A DNA stretch of 64,000 nucleotides from GCA-2684655 sp045105235. Lineage in GTDB: Bacteria; Planctomycetota; UBA1135; UBA2386. The stretch spans positions 1-64,000 of the forward strand of contig JBGCDH010000010.1 in NCBI GenBank assembly GCA_045105235.1. Direction: 5' to 3'. A model generated the notes under the pieces. That model was not told the DNA's origin. It saw only the letters and a list, made by a program, of their open reading frames with translations, and did not search any database. Below, in pieces: positions 52,422 through 61,252 of this stretch (its first letter is position 1; every line of letters begins with the position of its first letter). Position numbers and translations under genes: made by a program.

Positions 52422-53968
52422 AGCACGGTGCACTTGCGAACGGTTTGGCCGCGTTCCTTCTGACGGCGGCGTGCGGCACAGCCCAGGTCCATTACTTCGA
52501 AGATGGCCGGCCCTGGTCGCAGCGCGCCGGCGGCGGCCCGGATAAGGACGTCGACGGCTGGTTCTACAACCTTGGCGAAACGGGTCTTCGGGTCGAGCTG
52601 GTGCCCGATGCGCCGACGCATCTGGTCGTGCGCCACGTCTTTGCCGGCAGTCCGGCACAGCGCCGTATCAAGGTTGGCGACCACATCGTCGGCGCCAACG
52701 GCCAGGCATTTGGAACGCCTCACGAAAACGGCTACGGCATGAAGGTGTTTGGGCCAAAGGGACCGATCGCCGACTTCGCCAAAGCCCTTGAATACGCGCA
52801 GACCGCGGCGGGCAAAGGGCAGCTGCAGCTCAGCGTCCAGCGCGATGGCGGCAAGGACGGCAAAGGCAGCATCGACAGCCTACGGCTCAAGGTGTCCCGC
52901 AAGCTAGGCAGCTACGCCGCGACGTTTCCGACCGACTGTGCCAAGACCGAGCGCGTGCTCGACAAGCTGCTGCCGTGGCTCGCGGAACAGCAGCGCCAAG
53001 ACGGCTCCTGGGGCAGCCCGCCGCACAGCCTGTTTGCGCCGCTGGCACTGATGGCGAGTGGCGATCGCCGCTACCGCAAAGCGATCGAACGCTGCGCCCG
53101 CTTCCACGCCCGCACCACCAAGGCCAAAGACCACGACGGCCTGATCAACTGGCGCTACGCGGCGGCCGGCCTGATGCTCAGCGAGTACTACCTGCAGACC
53201 GGCGATCGCTGGGTCCAAAAGGAGCTCGAGGAGATCCGCGACTTCCTGCTGCACAGCCAGTACACGCACATCGACCAGCTCCATCCCCAGGCCCTCGAGA
53301 GCCACCCCGATGCGGTGCCCAAGCAGCCGCAGGACTCGATCGGCGGCTGGGGCCACAACCCGGGCTTCGAAGGCTATGGACCGATCGCGATGCTGACCGG
53401 CCAGGGCGCGGCGGCCCTGGCGATGATGCGTCACTGCGGCATCGACGTGCCGCGCGAGCGCCTGGATCTGGCGTTCGACTTTCTCGCCCGCGGCACCGGC
53501 GCCAACGGCTACGTCTGGTATGGCGACGACGCCGCCAGCGATACCGACTGGGCCGATCCGGGGCGAACCGGTGCCGCCGGAGTTGCCAACTGGCTCTGCC
53601 CCTACGACCAGGGCGAACACCGGGAGCGAGCCCTGCAGCACGCGCGCTGCATCGGGGCACATCCGCTAAGCTTCCCGGACACCCACGGCAGCCCCACGAT
53701 GGGCATGGTGTTCGCAGCGATGGCGGCGCATCTCGCGGACTCAAAGAGCTTTGCGGCGCTGATGGACGCCAACCGCTGGTGGTTCACGCTGGCGAGATGC
53801 CAGGACGGCACGTTTTACTACCAACCCAATCGCGACAACGCTGGCTATGGAGACGATTCGCGGCTGTCGGCATCCGCGGCGGTCGCGCTGATCCTCTCTC
53901 TGCCGAAACGCTCGCTTTACCTGTCGGGCAAGTCCCTGCCCCAGACCGCCGGCAAAGCGGGTCGCTAA
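52418..53968 (+). CDS. secreted PDZ + alpha/alpha-toroid protein
   Basis: The 516-residue protein has a lipoprotein-like signal peptide (AAFLLTAACGTAQ). A PDZ domain lies at about 50-155 (LVVRHVFAGSPAQRRIKVGD, HIVGANGQAF). A C-terminal helical toroid resembling terpene-cyclase/prenyltransferase-like alpha6/alpha6 folds follows (about 165-510: LAEQQRQDGSWGSPP, HDGLINWRYAAAGLMLSEYY, SIGGWGHNPGFEGYG, SPTMGMVFAAMAAHL). The layout recalls a domain of unknown function labelled DUF6288, though I cannot confirm it. The ATG overlaps the bpX6-gene stop (ATGA), so it belongs to the ternary-system operon; it is the second exported component after the HlyD-like protein. Confidence 0.75.
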   Translation: MKHGALANGLAAFLLTAACGTAQVHYFEDGRPWSQRAGGGPDKDVDGWFYNLGETGLRVELVPDAPTHLVVRHVFAGSPAQRRIKVGDHIVGANGQAFGTPHENGYGMKVFGPKGPIADFAKALEYAQTAAGKGQLQLSVQRDGGKDGKGSIDSLRLKVSRKLGSYAATFPTDCAKTERVLDKLLPWLAEQQRQDGSWGSPPHSLFAPLALMASGDRRYRKAIERCARFHARTTKAKDHDGLINWRYAAAGLMLSEYYLQTGDRWVQKELEEIRDFLLHSQYTHIDQLHPQALESHPDAVPKQPQDSIGGWGHNPGFEGYGPIAMLTGQGAAALAMMRHCGIDVPRERLDLAFDFLARGTGANGYVWYGDDAASDTDWADPGRTGAAGVANWLCPYDQGEHRERALQHARCIGAHPLSFPDTHGSPTMGMVFAAMAAHLADSKSFAALMDANRWWFTLARCQDGTFYYQPNRDNAGYGDDSRLSASAAVALILSLPKRSLYLSGKSLPQTAGKAGR

Positions 53969-54121
53969 GGCCACAGCGACCCCTTGGTCGACAGAATATT
54001 TCCGAGGAAGCCGCTCGTTCGCCAAAGGCACTGGCGCATCCGAGCCCTCGGCTCCACAATCCTCGCCCCGAGCCTACGTAGGGGATCCGGCAACCGCCTT
54101 TTCCCCAGCTCCGATCCGCTC

Positions 54122-54832
54122 ATGACGTCGACCGAAACCCCTGCTCCTGAAGTCGTCCCCGCACCCTCCGGCCCCGCCGAGAGTGTCATCATCCGGCCGT
54201 GGCCGAAGGTCGTGTTTTTGTATCCGACCTTCGTCGTGGCGACGATCTTCTTCCTGTTCAGCTGGCTGGACATCGTCGACGCCGGGATCCTCGGCAACAC
54301 CTTCATGCTGGTTCTGCTTTTGAACCTGCTGGTGTTCTCGTTCGACTTCTCCCGCATCTGGACGATCGTGTTCGCGATAGCCGTGGTGCTGGTCGTCGTG
54401 TTGACGCTTTGGATCGACACCAAGTTCGACTTCACGGGCTATTTGTCCGACGTGCTCGGCTCGATCCACATCATCAACAACACACCGTTCTACGGCTTCC
54501 TCAGCGGTGGCCTGGGTCTGCTGCTGCTGATCGTGTTCATCAACAGCCGCTTCCACTACTACGAAGTGAACGCGCGGGAAATCCTGCACCACCATGGCTA
54601 CCTCGGCGACGTGCAACGTTGGTCGACCGAAGGCATGGAGATGAACAAGGAGATCTACGACGTCGCCGAATATGTGCTGCTGCGCAGCGGGCGACTGATC
54701 TTCAACCCGATGACCGCCAAGAAGGCCGTGGTCGTCGACAACGTCGCCGCCATCAACCGCATCGAGAAGCAGATCAACGACCTGCTCAGCCACGTCGCGG
54801 TCCGCATCAACCAGCGCCCGGGTCCGGGCTAA
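54122..54832 (+). CDS. membrane protein with three or four helices, unknown function
   Basis: The 236-residue protein has a Thr/Pro/Glu-rich N-terminus. Helices lie at about 28-50 (VVFLYPTFVVATIFFLF), 57-75 (FMLVLLLNLLVFSFDF), 80-96 (WTIVFAIAVVLVVVLTLW) and 124-142 (GFLSGGLGLLLLIVFINS). A conserved-looking cytoplasmic tail follows: RFHYYEVNAREILHHHGYL, LRSGRLIFNPMTAKKAVVVD. I recognise no named family. The gene ends 12 bases before the epimerase-aminotransferase fusion gene and 153 bases after the ternary operon. Confidence 0.78.
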   Translation: MTSTETPAPEVVPAPSGPAESVIIRPWPKVVFLYPTFVVATIFFLFSWLDIVDAGILGNTFMLVLLLNLLVFSFDFSRIWTIVFAIAVVLVVVLTLWIDTKFDFTGYLSDVLGSIHIINNTPFYGFLSGGLGLLLLIVFINSRFHYYEVNAREILHHHGYLGDVQRWSTEGMEMNKEIYDVAEYVLLRSGRLIFNPMTAKKAVVVDNVAAINRIEKQINDLLSHVAVRINQRPGPG

Positions 54833-54844
54833 GTCGACTCGCAG

Positions 54845-57157
54845 TTGACCAACTTTCTGATTGGGCTCGAGGCCTGCTACGACGCGTTCGTGGCGGCGCC
54901 GGTGGCTCGCGCCCTACTCGACCGCGGCGACGCCGTGCAGGTCGCGTGGTTTGGCTCGCGGGCAGGCTTTGAGCAGGCTTTGACGCTGGGACTGCCGGCC
55001 GACCTCGAGGCGGTGCTTGCCGGCGAGCCCGAGGACGAGGTGGTCTTCGCGGCGCACGAGTTTGCCGCGGCGAACCTCGACGGTGGCGGCGAAAGCGGCG
55101 CGTTTGACGTCGTGCTGACGGTCGGCCCCGGTCCGTTCGCGGCCGCGCTTGCGCAGGCCGCCGACTCACGCGGGCCGAGAACGGTTCGCCTGCAGGCAGG
55201 CGAGCGAAACGAGTTCGGGCACGAGGCCGGCCATCTCCACAATCGCGCCCGCCGGCTTGCCGACCACAGCGCCGCAGCCTTTTGCGTGCGCAGCGAGCAG
55301 CAGCGACTGCAGCTGATCCAGGAAGGCATCGACGGCGACAGCATCGCCGTGGTCGGCTCGCTGGCGGCTGACGCCGGCTCACGGGCGGCGGCTGACGCCG
55401 ACGCAAACCCCGGCGTCGACCGAGATGGTGGCACCGCGGACAAGCAGCCGTTTGTGTGGCTTGCCATCGAACACGAGAGCAGCGTCGCGTCGCCGCGAGC
55501 CGTTCAGGACGTGGCCAAAGCCGCCGCCGCTCATGGCCTAGCCGTGCGAGCGGTTCCCACCCAGCTGCAGCCACAGCCGTGGGCCGACAGCGCCTGGTTT
55601 GTCGACGAATACGCGACCCCGCTAGGCCAGCTCCGCGCAGCGTGCGCCGCACGCGTCGTGGTCACCGACAGCCTCGGGCATCGCGATCTCGCGGCAAGCA
55701 ACGGCATTGCCTGCTGCATGGTCGGCGACGCTCGCGAACGTCTCCCCGTGCTGCTCTCATCCGCAGCTCCTGCTGCTGGCCCCGCGGAGACCGACTCGAC
55801 GACGGCGACAGCGGCCGTTCTGGCGCACATCGACAGCTTGCATGCTCGCCGTGCGGCAGCGGCGGGAGCGTCGGCGGGAGCGTCGGCTGCAGACGCCCCT
55901 TCGCCGACGCGGGTCGCTGCGGATCTTCCTGCCGCTCTTCCTGCCGATCTTCCTGCCGATGGCAACGCCAGTGGCCGCACGTTTGACGCTGCCGAACGCG
56001 TGCTCGTCGACGACGTTCTTCGCACCGGCACGCTCAACTCGACGCGCGGCACCTACGTCCACCGGTTCGAACGCGCGTTCGCGAACTGGCTCGGACGCAA
56101 ACACGCGATTGCCTGCAACAGCGGCTCGGCGGCCGTGCACTGCGCCATCGCCGCGCTGGGTCTGTCGGCCGGCGACGAGGTCATCACGACGCCGATCACC
56201 GACATGGGCGCGTTGACCCCCATCTTCTACGAAGGAGCGGTGCCGGTCTTCTGCGACGTCGATCCCGACTCGCTCAACGTCACGGCCGAGACCATCCGGG
56301 CGCAGCTCACGGAGCGCACCCGAGCGATCATTGTCACGCACCTCTTTGGCCGCCCGGCCGAACTCGACGCGATCTTCGCGATCGCGTGCGAACACAACCT
56401 GCTGGTCATCGAAGACGCGGCGCAGGCGTTTGGCGCGTCGCTGCACGGCAAGCGCATCGGCACGCAGTCGTGGATCAGCGCGTTCTCGCTGCAGCAGGGC
56501 AAGCACATCACCACCGGCGAAGGCGGCATCGTCTGCACCGACGACGACGAGGTTGCGCGACGACTGTTCCTGTTCGTCAACAAGGCCTGGGGCTACGGCG
56601 ACGCCAAGCCAGACCACTACTTCCCCGCCCTGAACTACCGCATGACCGAGCTGCAGGGCGCGGTCGCCTGCGGCCAGCTGCCCAAGCTCGACGAGGTCGT
56701 GCACCAGCGGCGACGGATGGCCGCCGAGCTGCGTCACGGCCTTCAGGATCTGGCCGGCGTGCACTGCCCCGACGACCCCCAGGGCGGCGTGCACAGCTAC
56801 TGGAAGTTCGCGTTCCGCGTCGATGCCGACGTTGTGCCCGGCGGCGCGGTCGCGCTCGGCGGCAGAATGCGTGAGCAGGGCATCGCGTGCGCCCCGCGCT
56901 ACGTGCAAAAGCCGGCGTTCGAGTGCCAGCTATTTCGCCAGTGGTCGCTGCATCCGGTCTCGGCGCTGCCGCTCGGCCAGAACCCGCGCGGCGCCGACCC
57001 CAAGGCGACGCTGTTTGCGCGCGCCGACTACCCCGGCTCGATCGCCGGCCTCGAACAGGTCGTCGTGCTGCCGATCAACGAGCGCTACCGATCGCATCAC
57101 ATCACGGACACCATCGTGCCGGCGATCCGTGCCGCCCACCAGGAGTTGACGAATTGA
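54845..57157 (+). CDS. fusion of a UDP-GlcNAc 2-epimerase-like domain and a DegT/DnrJ/EryC1/StrS aminotransferase
   Basis: A 770-residue fusion. Residues 1-310 resemble the GT-B fold of UDP-GlcNAc 2-epimerases (VVLTVGPGPFAAALAQAAD, VRLQAGERNEFG, IAVVGSLAADA), but the usual acidic catalytic residues (GDT, EAGLRT, PEExNR) appear replaced. A Pro/Ala-rich linker at about 330-375 holds a 12-bp DNA repeat. Residues 375-770 form a complete PLP aminotransferase of the sugar type (LNSTRGTYVHRFERAFANWL, ACNSGSAAVHCAI, VIEDAAQAFGASLHGKRIGT, PLP Lys553 in QQGKHITTGEGG). Start is TTG at 54845, the only plausible one. The stop overlaps the dehydrogenase start. It probably aminates a 3-keto-sugar nucleotide, as WbpE does. 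Confidence 0.85.
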   Translation: MTNFLIGLEACYDAFVAAPVARALLDRGDAVQVAWFGSRAGFEQALTLGLPADLEAVLAGEPEDEVVFAAHEFAAANLDGGGESGAFDVVLTVGPGPFAAALAQAADSRGPRTVRLQAGERNEFGHEAGHLHNRARRLADHSAAAFCVRSEQQRLQLIQEGIDGDSIAVVGSLAADAGSRAAADADANPGVDRDGGTADKQPFVWLAIEHESSVASPRAVQDVAKAAAAHGLAVRAVPTQLQPQPWADSAWFVDEYATPLGQLRAACAARVVVTDSLGHRDLAASNGIACCMVGDARERLPVLLSSAAPAAGPAETDSTTATAAVLAHIDSLHARRAAAAGASAGASAADAPSPTRVAADLPAALPADLPADGNASGRTFDAAERVLVDDVLRTGTLNSTRGTYVHRFERAFANWLGRKHAIACNSGSAAVHCAIAALGLSAGDEVITTPITDMGALTPIFYEGAVPVFCDVDPDSLNVTAETIRAQLTERTRAIIVTHLFGRPAELDAIFAIACEHNLLVIEDAAQAFGASLHGKRIGTQSWISAFSLQQGKHITTGEGGIVCTDDDEVARRLFLFVNKAWGYGDAKPDHYFPALNYRMTELQGAVACGQLPKLDEVVHQRRRMAAELRHGLQDLAGVHCPDDPQGGVHSYWKFAFRVDADVVPGGAVALGGRMREQGIACAPRYVQKPAFECQLFRQWSLHPVSALPLGQNPRGADPKATLFARADYPGSIAGLEQVVVLPINERYRSHHITDTIVPAIRAAHQELTN
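55923..55958. repeat. 12-bp tandem repeat (ATCTTCCTGCCG)x3 in fusion linker
   Basis: Three copies (middle copy starts with C) encode DLPA-ALPA-DLPA inside the linker between epimerase-like and aminotransferase domains. The period is in frame. Confidence 0.85.
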
Positions 57158-58128
57158 GTTCGCTTCGCATCGCCATCATCGGCTGCGGCGCCATCGCGCA
57201 CGCCTACCGCACCGCGCTCGCGCAGCTGCCAGAGCTCGAACTGGCGGCCGTCGTCGACCCCAACCCGCTCGCCCGCGACCAGCTAGCCGCCGAAAACAAC
57301 TCCATCGCTCGCTGCGCCGAGCTAGCCGAGCTGCCGGCGATCGACGCCGCGCTCGTGCTGACACCGCCGAGCACGCACGAAGCCATCACGCTCGATCTGC
57401 TGCAGCGCGGCGTGCACGTGCTCTGCGAAAAGCCGCTGGCGCCGAGCATCGACGCAGCCCGACGCATGCTGGCCGCCGCCAAGACGGCCAAGCTGCGACT
57501 CATGATGGGCAGCAAGTTTCGCTACACGCCCGACGTGACGGAGGCGCGAGCGCTGCTCGACGACAACGTCTGCGGCGACGTAGTGATGTATGAAAACGTC
57601 TTCTGCTCACACGTCGACATGACCCAGCGCTGGAATGCGCAGCCGGCCATCTCCGGCGGCGGCGTCTTGATCGACAACGGCTGCCACAGCGTCGACTTGG
57701 CGCGCTATCTACTGGGTCCGCTGTCGCGGGTGCAGGTGCAGTTTGGCCGCAGGGTCCAGGATTTGCCCGTCGAAGACACGGCGCGCATGCTGTTCCAATC
57801 GGCGAGCGGTGCTCTCGGCTCCATCGATTTGTCGTGGAGCGTGCACAAGCAAACCGACGCCTACGTGCGCATGCACGGCACCAACGGCACACTTGAGATC
57901 GGCTGGCAGGGTTCGCGCTACAAGAGCAATGGCTCCGACTGGCAGGCCTTTGGCCAGGGCTATGACAAGGTCGTCGCTTTCGGTGCCCAGCTGCAAAACT
58001 TCGCGGCGTGCGTGCGTGGCAAAGCGGAGCCCGTGATCGGCGACACCGGCGCGATGGCCTCGGTGGTGGTGATTGACCGCGCCTATGAGTCGGCTCGCAG
58101 CGAACGCTGGGTCGACATCCCGTCTTGA
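57154..58128 (+). CDS. Gfo/Idh/MocA-family sugar dehydrogenase (WbpB-like)
   Basis: The 324-residue NAD(P)-dependent oxidoreductase begins at TTG 57154, overlapping the aminotransferase stop. The Rossmann start is LRIAIIGCGAIAHAYRTALA. The dinucleotide-site signature CEKPLAPSIDAARRM holds Lys93. The C-terminal alpha/beta domain has VLIDNGCHSVDLARYLLGP with the conserved histidine. In UDP-diacetamido-uronate pathways, such an enzyme oxidises the 3-OH before WbpE-type transamination. The direct overlap with an aminotransferase supports this role, though the exact sugar is inferred. Confidence 0.88.
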   Translation: MSSLRIAIIGCGAIAHAYRTALAQLPELELAAVVDPNPLARDQLAAENNSIARCAELAELPAIDAALVLTPPSTHEAITLDLLQRGVHVLCEKPLAPSIDAARRMLAAAKTAKLRLMMGSKFRYTPDVTEARALLDDNVCGDVVMYENVFCSHVDMTQRWNAQPAISGGGVLIDNGCHSVDLARYLLGPLSRVQVQFGRRVQDLPVEDTARMLFQSASGALGSIDLSWSVHKQTDAYVRMHGTNGTLEIGWQGSRYKSNGSDWQAFGQGYDKVVAFGAQLQNFAACVRGKAEPVIGDTGAMASVVVIDRAYESARSERWVDIPS

Positions 58129-58599
58129 CGGTCCATACTCGCTGGACGCCACCGATCACGGCAACTGGTTTCGCGTTCGGCACAAGATGCGGAACGGATC
58201 CTCTCGAACAGCGTGCGGTAGAAGGTCGGGGACGTGTAGCGCCCTCACCTCGCTGCGACCTGAGGCACTTGGCACTTGGAGTCCCTAGGTCGACGCACAG
58301 AACGGCGTCGGCGCGACGCTCCGCAGCTCCGCACGCGGTAGTCATGCGACTTGCGCCAGGACGGCGATGTCGCCCGGCAAGCAGCGTCGAGCTTCGCTGA
58401 GCGCGTAGGCGAGCAAGATGAGCCGCAACTCGAGCGAGCCTCGCGCCTGCCCCCCTTTCGCCTGGCATCGCTAGGAGACACCTAACGGTCATGTCCAAGC
58501 GCATCCAGGCAACGCTCTCCTTAAGCTGACGCGAGGTAGGATCGGCGGATGCAGCAGGACGGGCTGCGTACCTGCCTGGATTTCTGTAGCACTTGGGCA
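58129..58599. other. gene-free stretch of about 470 bases, possible remnant
   Basis: No convincing gene is present. A minus-strand frame near 58345-58450 reads LELRLILLAYALSEARR, which looks protein-like but has no start and is interrupted, so it may be a decayed gene end. A small direct duplication (GGCACTTGGCACTTGG) lies at about 58269. This interval separates the dehydrogenase from the acetyltransferase of the same predicted pathway. Confidence 0.4.
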
Positions 58600-59352
58600 A
58601 TGAAGAAGTGGAGCGTAACAGCAGCCTTGATTACGGCCCTCGTCGTAGTCCTATGGCGTTCGCTGACTGCCCCGCCCGCGGCAGAGATGTTCTCCATTCA
58701 CGTAGCGGATGGCGACATCGTAAAACTGGATGATTCCTGGGCAGATCGTGTCATCCAAGACGTAAGAGCGAGCCCTCTGCCACCCCAGCCAACGGGCCAG
58801 ATTTCGAAGACTGGGTCAGGTGTTACCATCTCCACAGCCTCGGCGCACACGCAATGGTGGAAGAGCCTTTCTAGGACTGGGAAACAGACCTACGAGTCCT
58901 TCGTCTTTGACCCAAGCAATGCTGAGGCTACTCAGCTTCTGCGCAACACGGTTCTCAACCCCAACGACACAGAGATCGAACGATCAGATGCAGATGCTCT
59001 CTGCAAATATTTCGCATCTCAGAGCGAGCGGGTAGAGAAACTCCATCCGCTGGTAGAAGACGGCAGAATGCGCCTAGTGAAGCAATTGCTAAGCAGCGGA
59101 GCATTACCTCCAGTTAGCGTCGATGATATCAGAGGAAAACAATTCCTAGTAAGCGGGCATTCTTTTCCTGGGGAAGCCCTGCTAAAGGAGGCTGGGCGCG
59201 CCCCCGGCAAAGAGGCCAACGACGAGTCACTGGCAATGACGGCACTGTCAATGGCCGGCATATGGAAAGCTGGCGACACAATCACATTTGCTGAAGGGAA
59301 TACATACCTTCTTATTTCGCGCGCATCGAAAAGGGAATACCCAACGCGATAG
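58600..59352 (+). CDS. membrane-anchored protein of unknown function, atypical composition
   Basis: The 250-residue protein has a signal anchor (KKWSVTAALITALVVVLWRSL). The rest is soluble: MFSIHVADGDIVKLDD, SDADALCKYFASQSERVEKL, RMRLVKQLLSSGALPPVSVD. I recognise no family. Codons ending in A or T are much more frequent than in the neighbouring genes, which suggests recent acquisition. An upstream in-frame ATG at 58549 would add 17 residues; I chose 58600 because the anchor then begins normally. It lies between parts of a sugar-nucleotide cassette. Confidence 0.65.
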   Translation: MKKWSVTAALITALVVVLWRSLTAPPAAEMFSIHVADGDIVKLDDSWADRVIQDVRASPLPPQPTGQISKTGSGVTISTASAHTQWWKSLSRTGKQTYESFVFDPSNAEATQLLRNTVLNPNDTEIERSDADALCKYFASQSERVEKLHPLVEDGRMRLVKQLLSSGALPPVSVDDIRGKQFLVSGHSFPGEALLKEAGRAPGKEANDESLAMTALSMAGIWKAGDTITFAEGNTYLLISRASKREYPTR

Positions 59353-59479
59353 CCCTTGACCGCGCCATCCGAACCGAAGTTGCTGCTGAAGTACATGGCT
59401 GGTTTACAACTTTGGGCGTGTTGCCCAATAGTGATGCCTTGCTATCAGAACTTATACCCAAAATAATGGGGAGCTCTCG

Positions 59480-60055
59480 ATGATTACTTTGATAAACATC
59501 TTGCTGATGACTGCACTCCTGGTCGCCGGCTTCGCCCCATCAAGCAGCGGAGACGATGGAGACGCGGCGCAGGACTGCAAGCTGCTGTGCAAGCGAGTCG
59601 TGACATAACCTCAGGCTGGCAACTGCGCAGGCTGGACTGTGAACGTCACGCCGAATGCCGCGTCTAAGGACGGAACCTGCGTGTGCGATGGGATCGTTTT
59701 TCTGGAATGCGTAGTCGACGCAAACAAGCCAACATGCAAAGTTGACTCCACGGTGTCTGTAGACTCCGCAGGCAAAACTGTATGGGAAGTTCAACGATGC
59801 AATGCTTTCGAGCCACCGCTCTGGGAATACCGATGCCAGCAGATCGGCGCGCCGGGCAATCTCTACACGAAGAAGTTGCTATCGATTGGTTGCGGCTCTC
59901 AATCCGTCCTCATGCTTGAAGGATTCAACCAAGGGTGCGCTGCAACCCAGGTGCTCAGCGAGTGCAACACGCCGCCAGACTCTGCGCCGAATGGCTTCCA
60001 ATGCCGAGTGCACATCACGGCGAAGTGCACTTCGTGCAGAGGCGGAGACTGCTGA
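59480..60055 (+). pseudogene. broken gene for a small secreted Cys-rich protein (in-frame TAA)
   Basis: The ATG at 59480 is preceded by GGGGAG at a good distance and opens a signal peptide (LINILLMTALLVAGFAPSSS), then DCKLLCKRVVT. TAA at 59606-59608 stops it after 42 codons. The same frame then continues open to TGA at 60053-60055 with the same Cys-rich character (NCAGWTVNVTPNAASKDGTC, CSECNT-like and TAKCTSCRGGDC pieces; about 14 Cys in total). A single nonsense change therefore seems to have split the gene; a sequencing error is possible. TAA cannot encode selenocysteine. Codon use is like the preceding orphan gene. Function unknown. Confidence 0.6.
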
Positions 60056-60591
60056 TGGCGCATCAAGAGCAGCTCTCGAGCATTCCATCGAAGGTCGGAC
60101 TAAGGATCGCAACAGTCACGCAACGACCCCTCGTCAACCGAATCTGGCGATCGTGAAGTGGCCGAGAGTTCTACCTGCCCGAGAACGGTGTGCTCATGTG
60201 GCTCGCGGGCGCCAAGGTCGAGTCGGTGCGCAGCTCATCCCCGGAGTGGAATCGAGAAGCCACCCGGATGAGCCATGGAAGTCAGGCGCGCCCGCTCGCC
60301 ACTAGGAACCGCGCGGACAGCCCGGCTGCCTCTGACGAGACCTGGACCGTGAAGTTGAACGTCCCCGACCCTGAAGGCGTGCCGCAGATGAGTCACGAAC
60401 TCGACATCATGACGCCGGAGGGCAGGGCCCCAGATGTGATCGTGCCGGATGCGGGTCCCGCCAAGCAGCTCGACGGCACTACCCGCAGCCCGTTTCGGAC
60501 AGGCGGGTCCGACGTAGACCCAGACGCGGCATGCGATAGAGACGTAGAGTCGCTAGGCTTTGCCGATGCACCCCTTGATCGACACCCCGTC
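60056..60591. other. about 540 bases without an assignable gene; partly open frame
   Basis: The frame of the downstream acetyltransferase is open through this whole stretch, but the translation before about residue 1 of the acetyltransferase looks like unrelated, Asp/Pro/Arg-rich sequence. A segment near 60160-60210 reads FYLPENGVLMWLAGAKVE, possibly a decayed domain. I see no RNA gene. Confidence 0.35.
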
Positions 60592-61209
60592 ATGACCGGC
60601 GCGCCGGATGAGCCGCCGCCGCGCATCCACGAGTCGGCAATCATCGAGCCGAACGTGGCGCTCGGCGCCGGGACCTCGGTTTGGGATGCGGTTCACATTC
60701 GCCGCGGCAGCACGCTCGGCCACAGCTGCATCGTCGGCGAAAAGACCTACATCGCCTACGACGTCACGATCGGCGATCTCTGCAAGATCAACGCCTGCGT
60801 CTACGTCTGCGCCGGGGTCACGATCGAAGCCGGCGTCATGATCGCCGCGCACACAGTGTTCACCAACGATGTGCTGCCGCGCGCGACGGACCCTGACGTG
60901 CGCGAGCTGCGCGACAGTGCGCCCGATGAGCACACGCTCGAGACCACGGTACGTCGCGGCGCGACCATCGGCGCAAACTGCACCATCGGACCGGGCCTCG
61001 ACCTCGGCGCGTTCTGCATGGTCGGCATGGGCAGCGTCGTCACCCGTGATGTTCCGGCGCACGCGCTCGTGCGCGGCAATCCGGCGCGGCTCGCCGGCGC
61101 GGTCTGCGCTTGCGGCAGCATCGTGGCGAAGGCCGAGGAAGCGGGCGAGCTTCGCGCCGGCAGCTATGCGTGCGGCGACTGTGGGCGGACCGTGGCGTTT
61201 TCGCCGTAG
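60592..61209 (+). CDS. hexapeptide-repeat N-acetyltransferase (WbpD/WlbB-like)
   Basis: A 205-residue left-handed beta-helix acyltransferase with hexapeptide turns: SAIIEPNVALGAGTSVWDAV, IVGEKTYIAYDVTIGDLC, VYVCAGVTIEAGVMIAAHTV, ANCTIGPGLDLGAFCMVGMG and the family end SVVTRDVPAHALVRGNPARL. The C-terminal 45 residues carry C-x-C and C-x2-C pairs (CACGS, CGDCGRT), probably a zinc ribbon. UDP-2-acetamido-3-amino-uronate N-acetyltransferases have this design. It would complete the pathway started by the fusion aminotransferase and dehydrogenase. The ATG at 60592 directly precedes the fold; GTG 60589 and TTG 60575 are alternatives. Confidence 0.85.
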   Translation: MTGAPDEPPPRIHESAIIEPNVALGAGTSVWDAVHIRRGSTLGHSCIVGEKTYIAYDVTIGDLCKINACVYVCAGVTIEAGVMIAAHTVFTNDVLPRATDPDVRELRDSAPDEHTLETTVRRGATIGANCTIGPGLDLGAFCMVGMGSVVTRDVPAHALVRGNPARLAGAVCACGSIVAKAEEAGELRAGSYACGDCGRTVAFSP

Positions 61210-61252
61210 CCGCGATTCCTCGCGGCGGCCGCCAGACTGCGCGACGACCCGG

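Noticed and set aside
59606..59608. Possible recoded stop in the Cys-rich gene, as in the selenoprotein
   Set aside because: The codon is TAA, which is not used for selenocysteine or pyrrolysine, and no hairpin follows.
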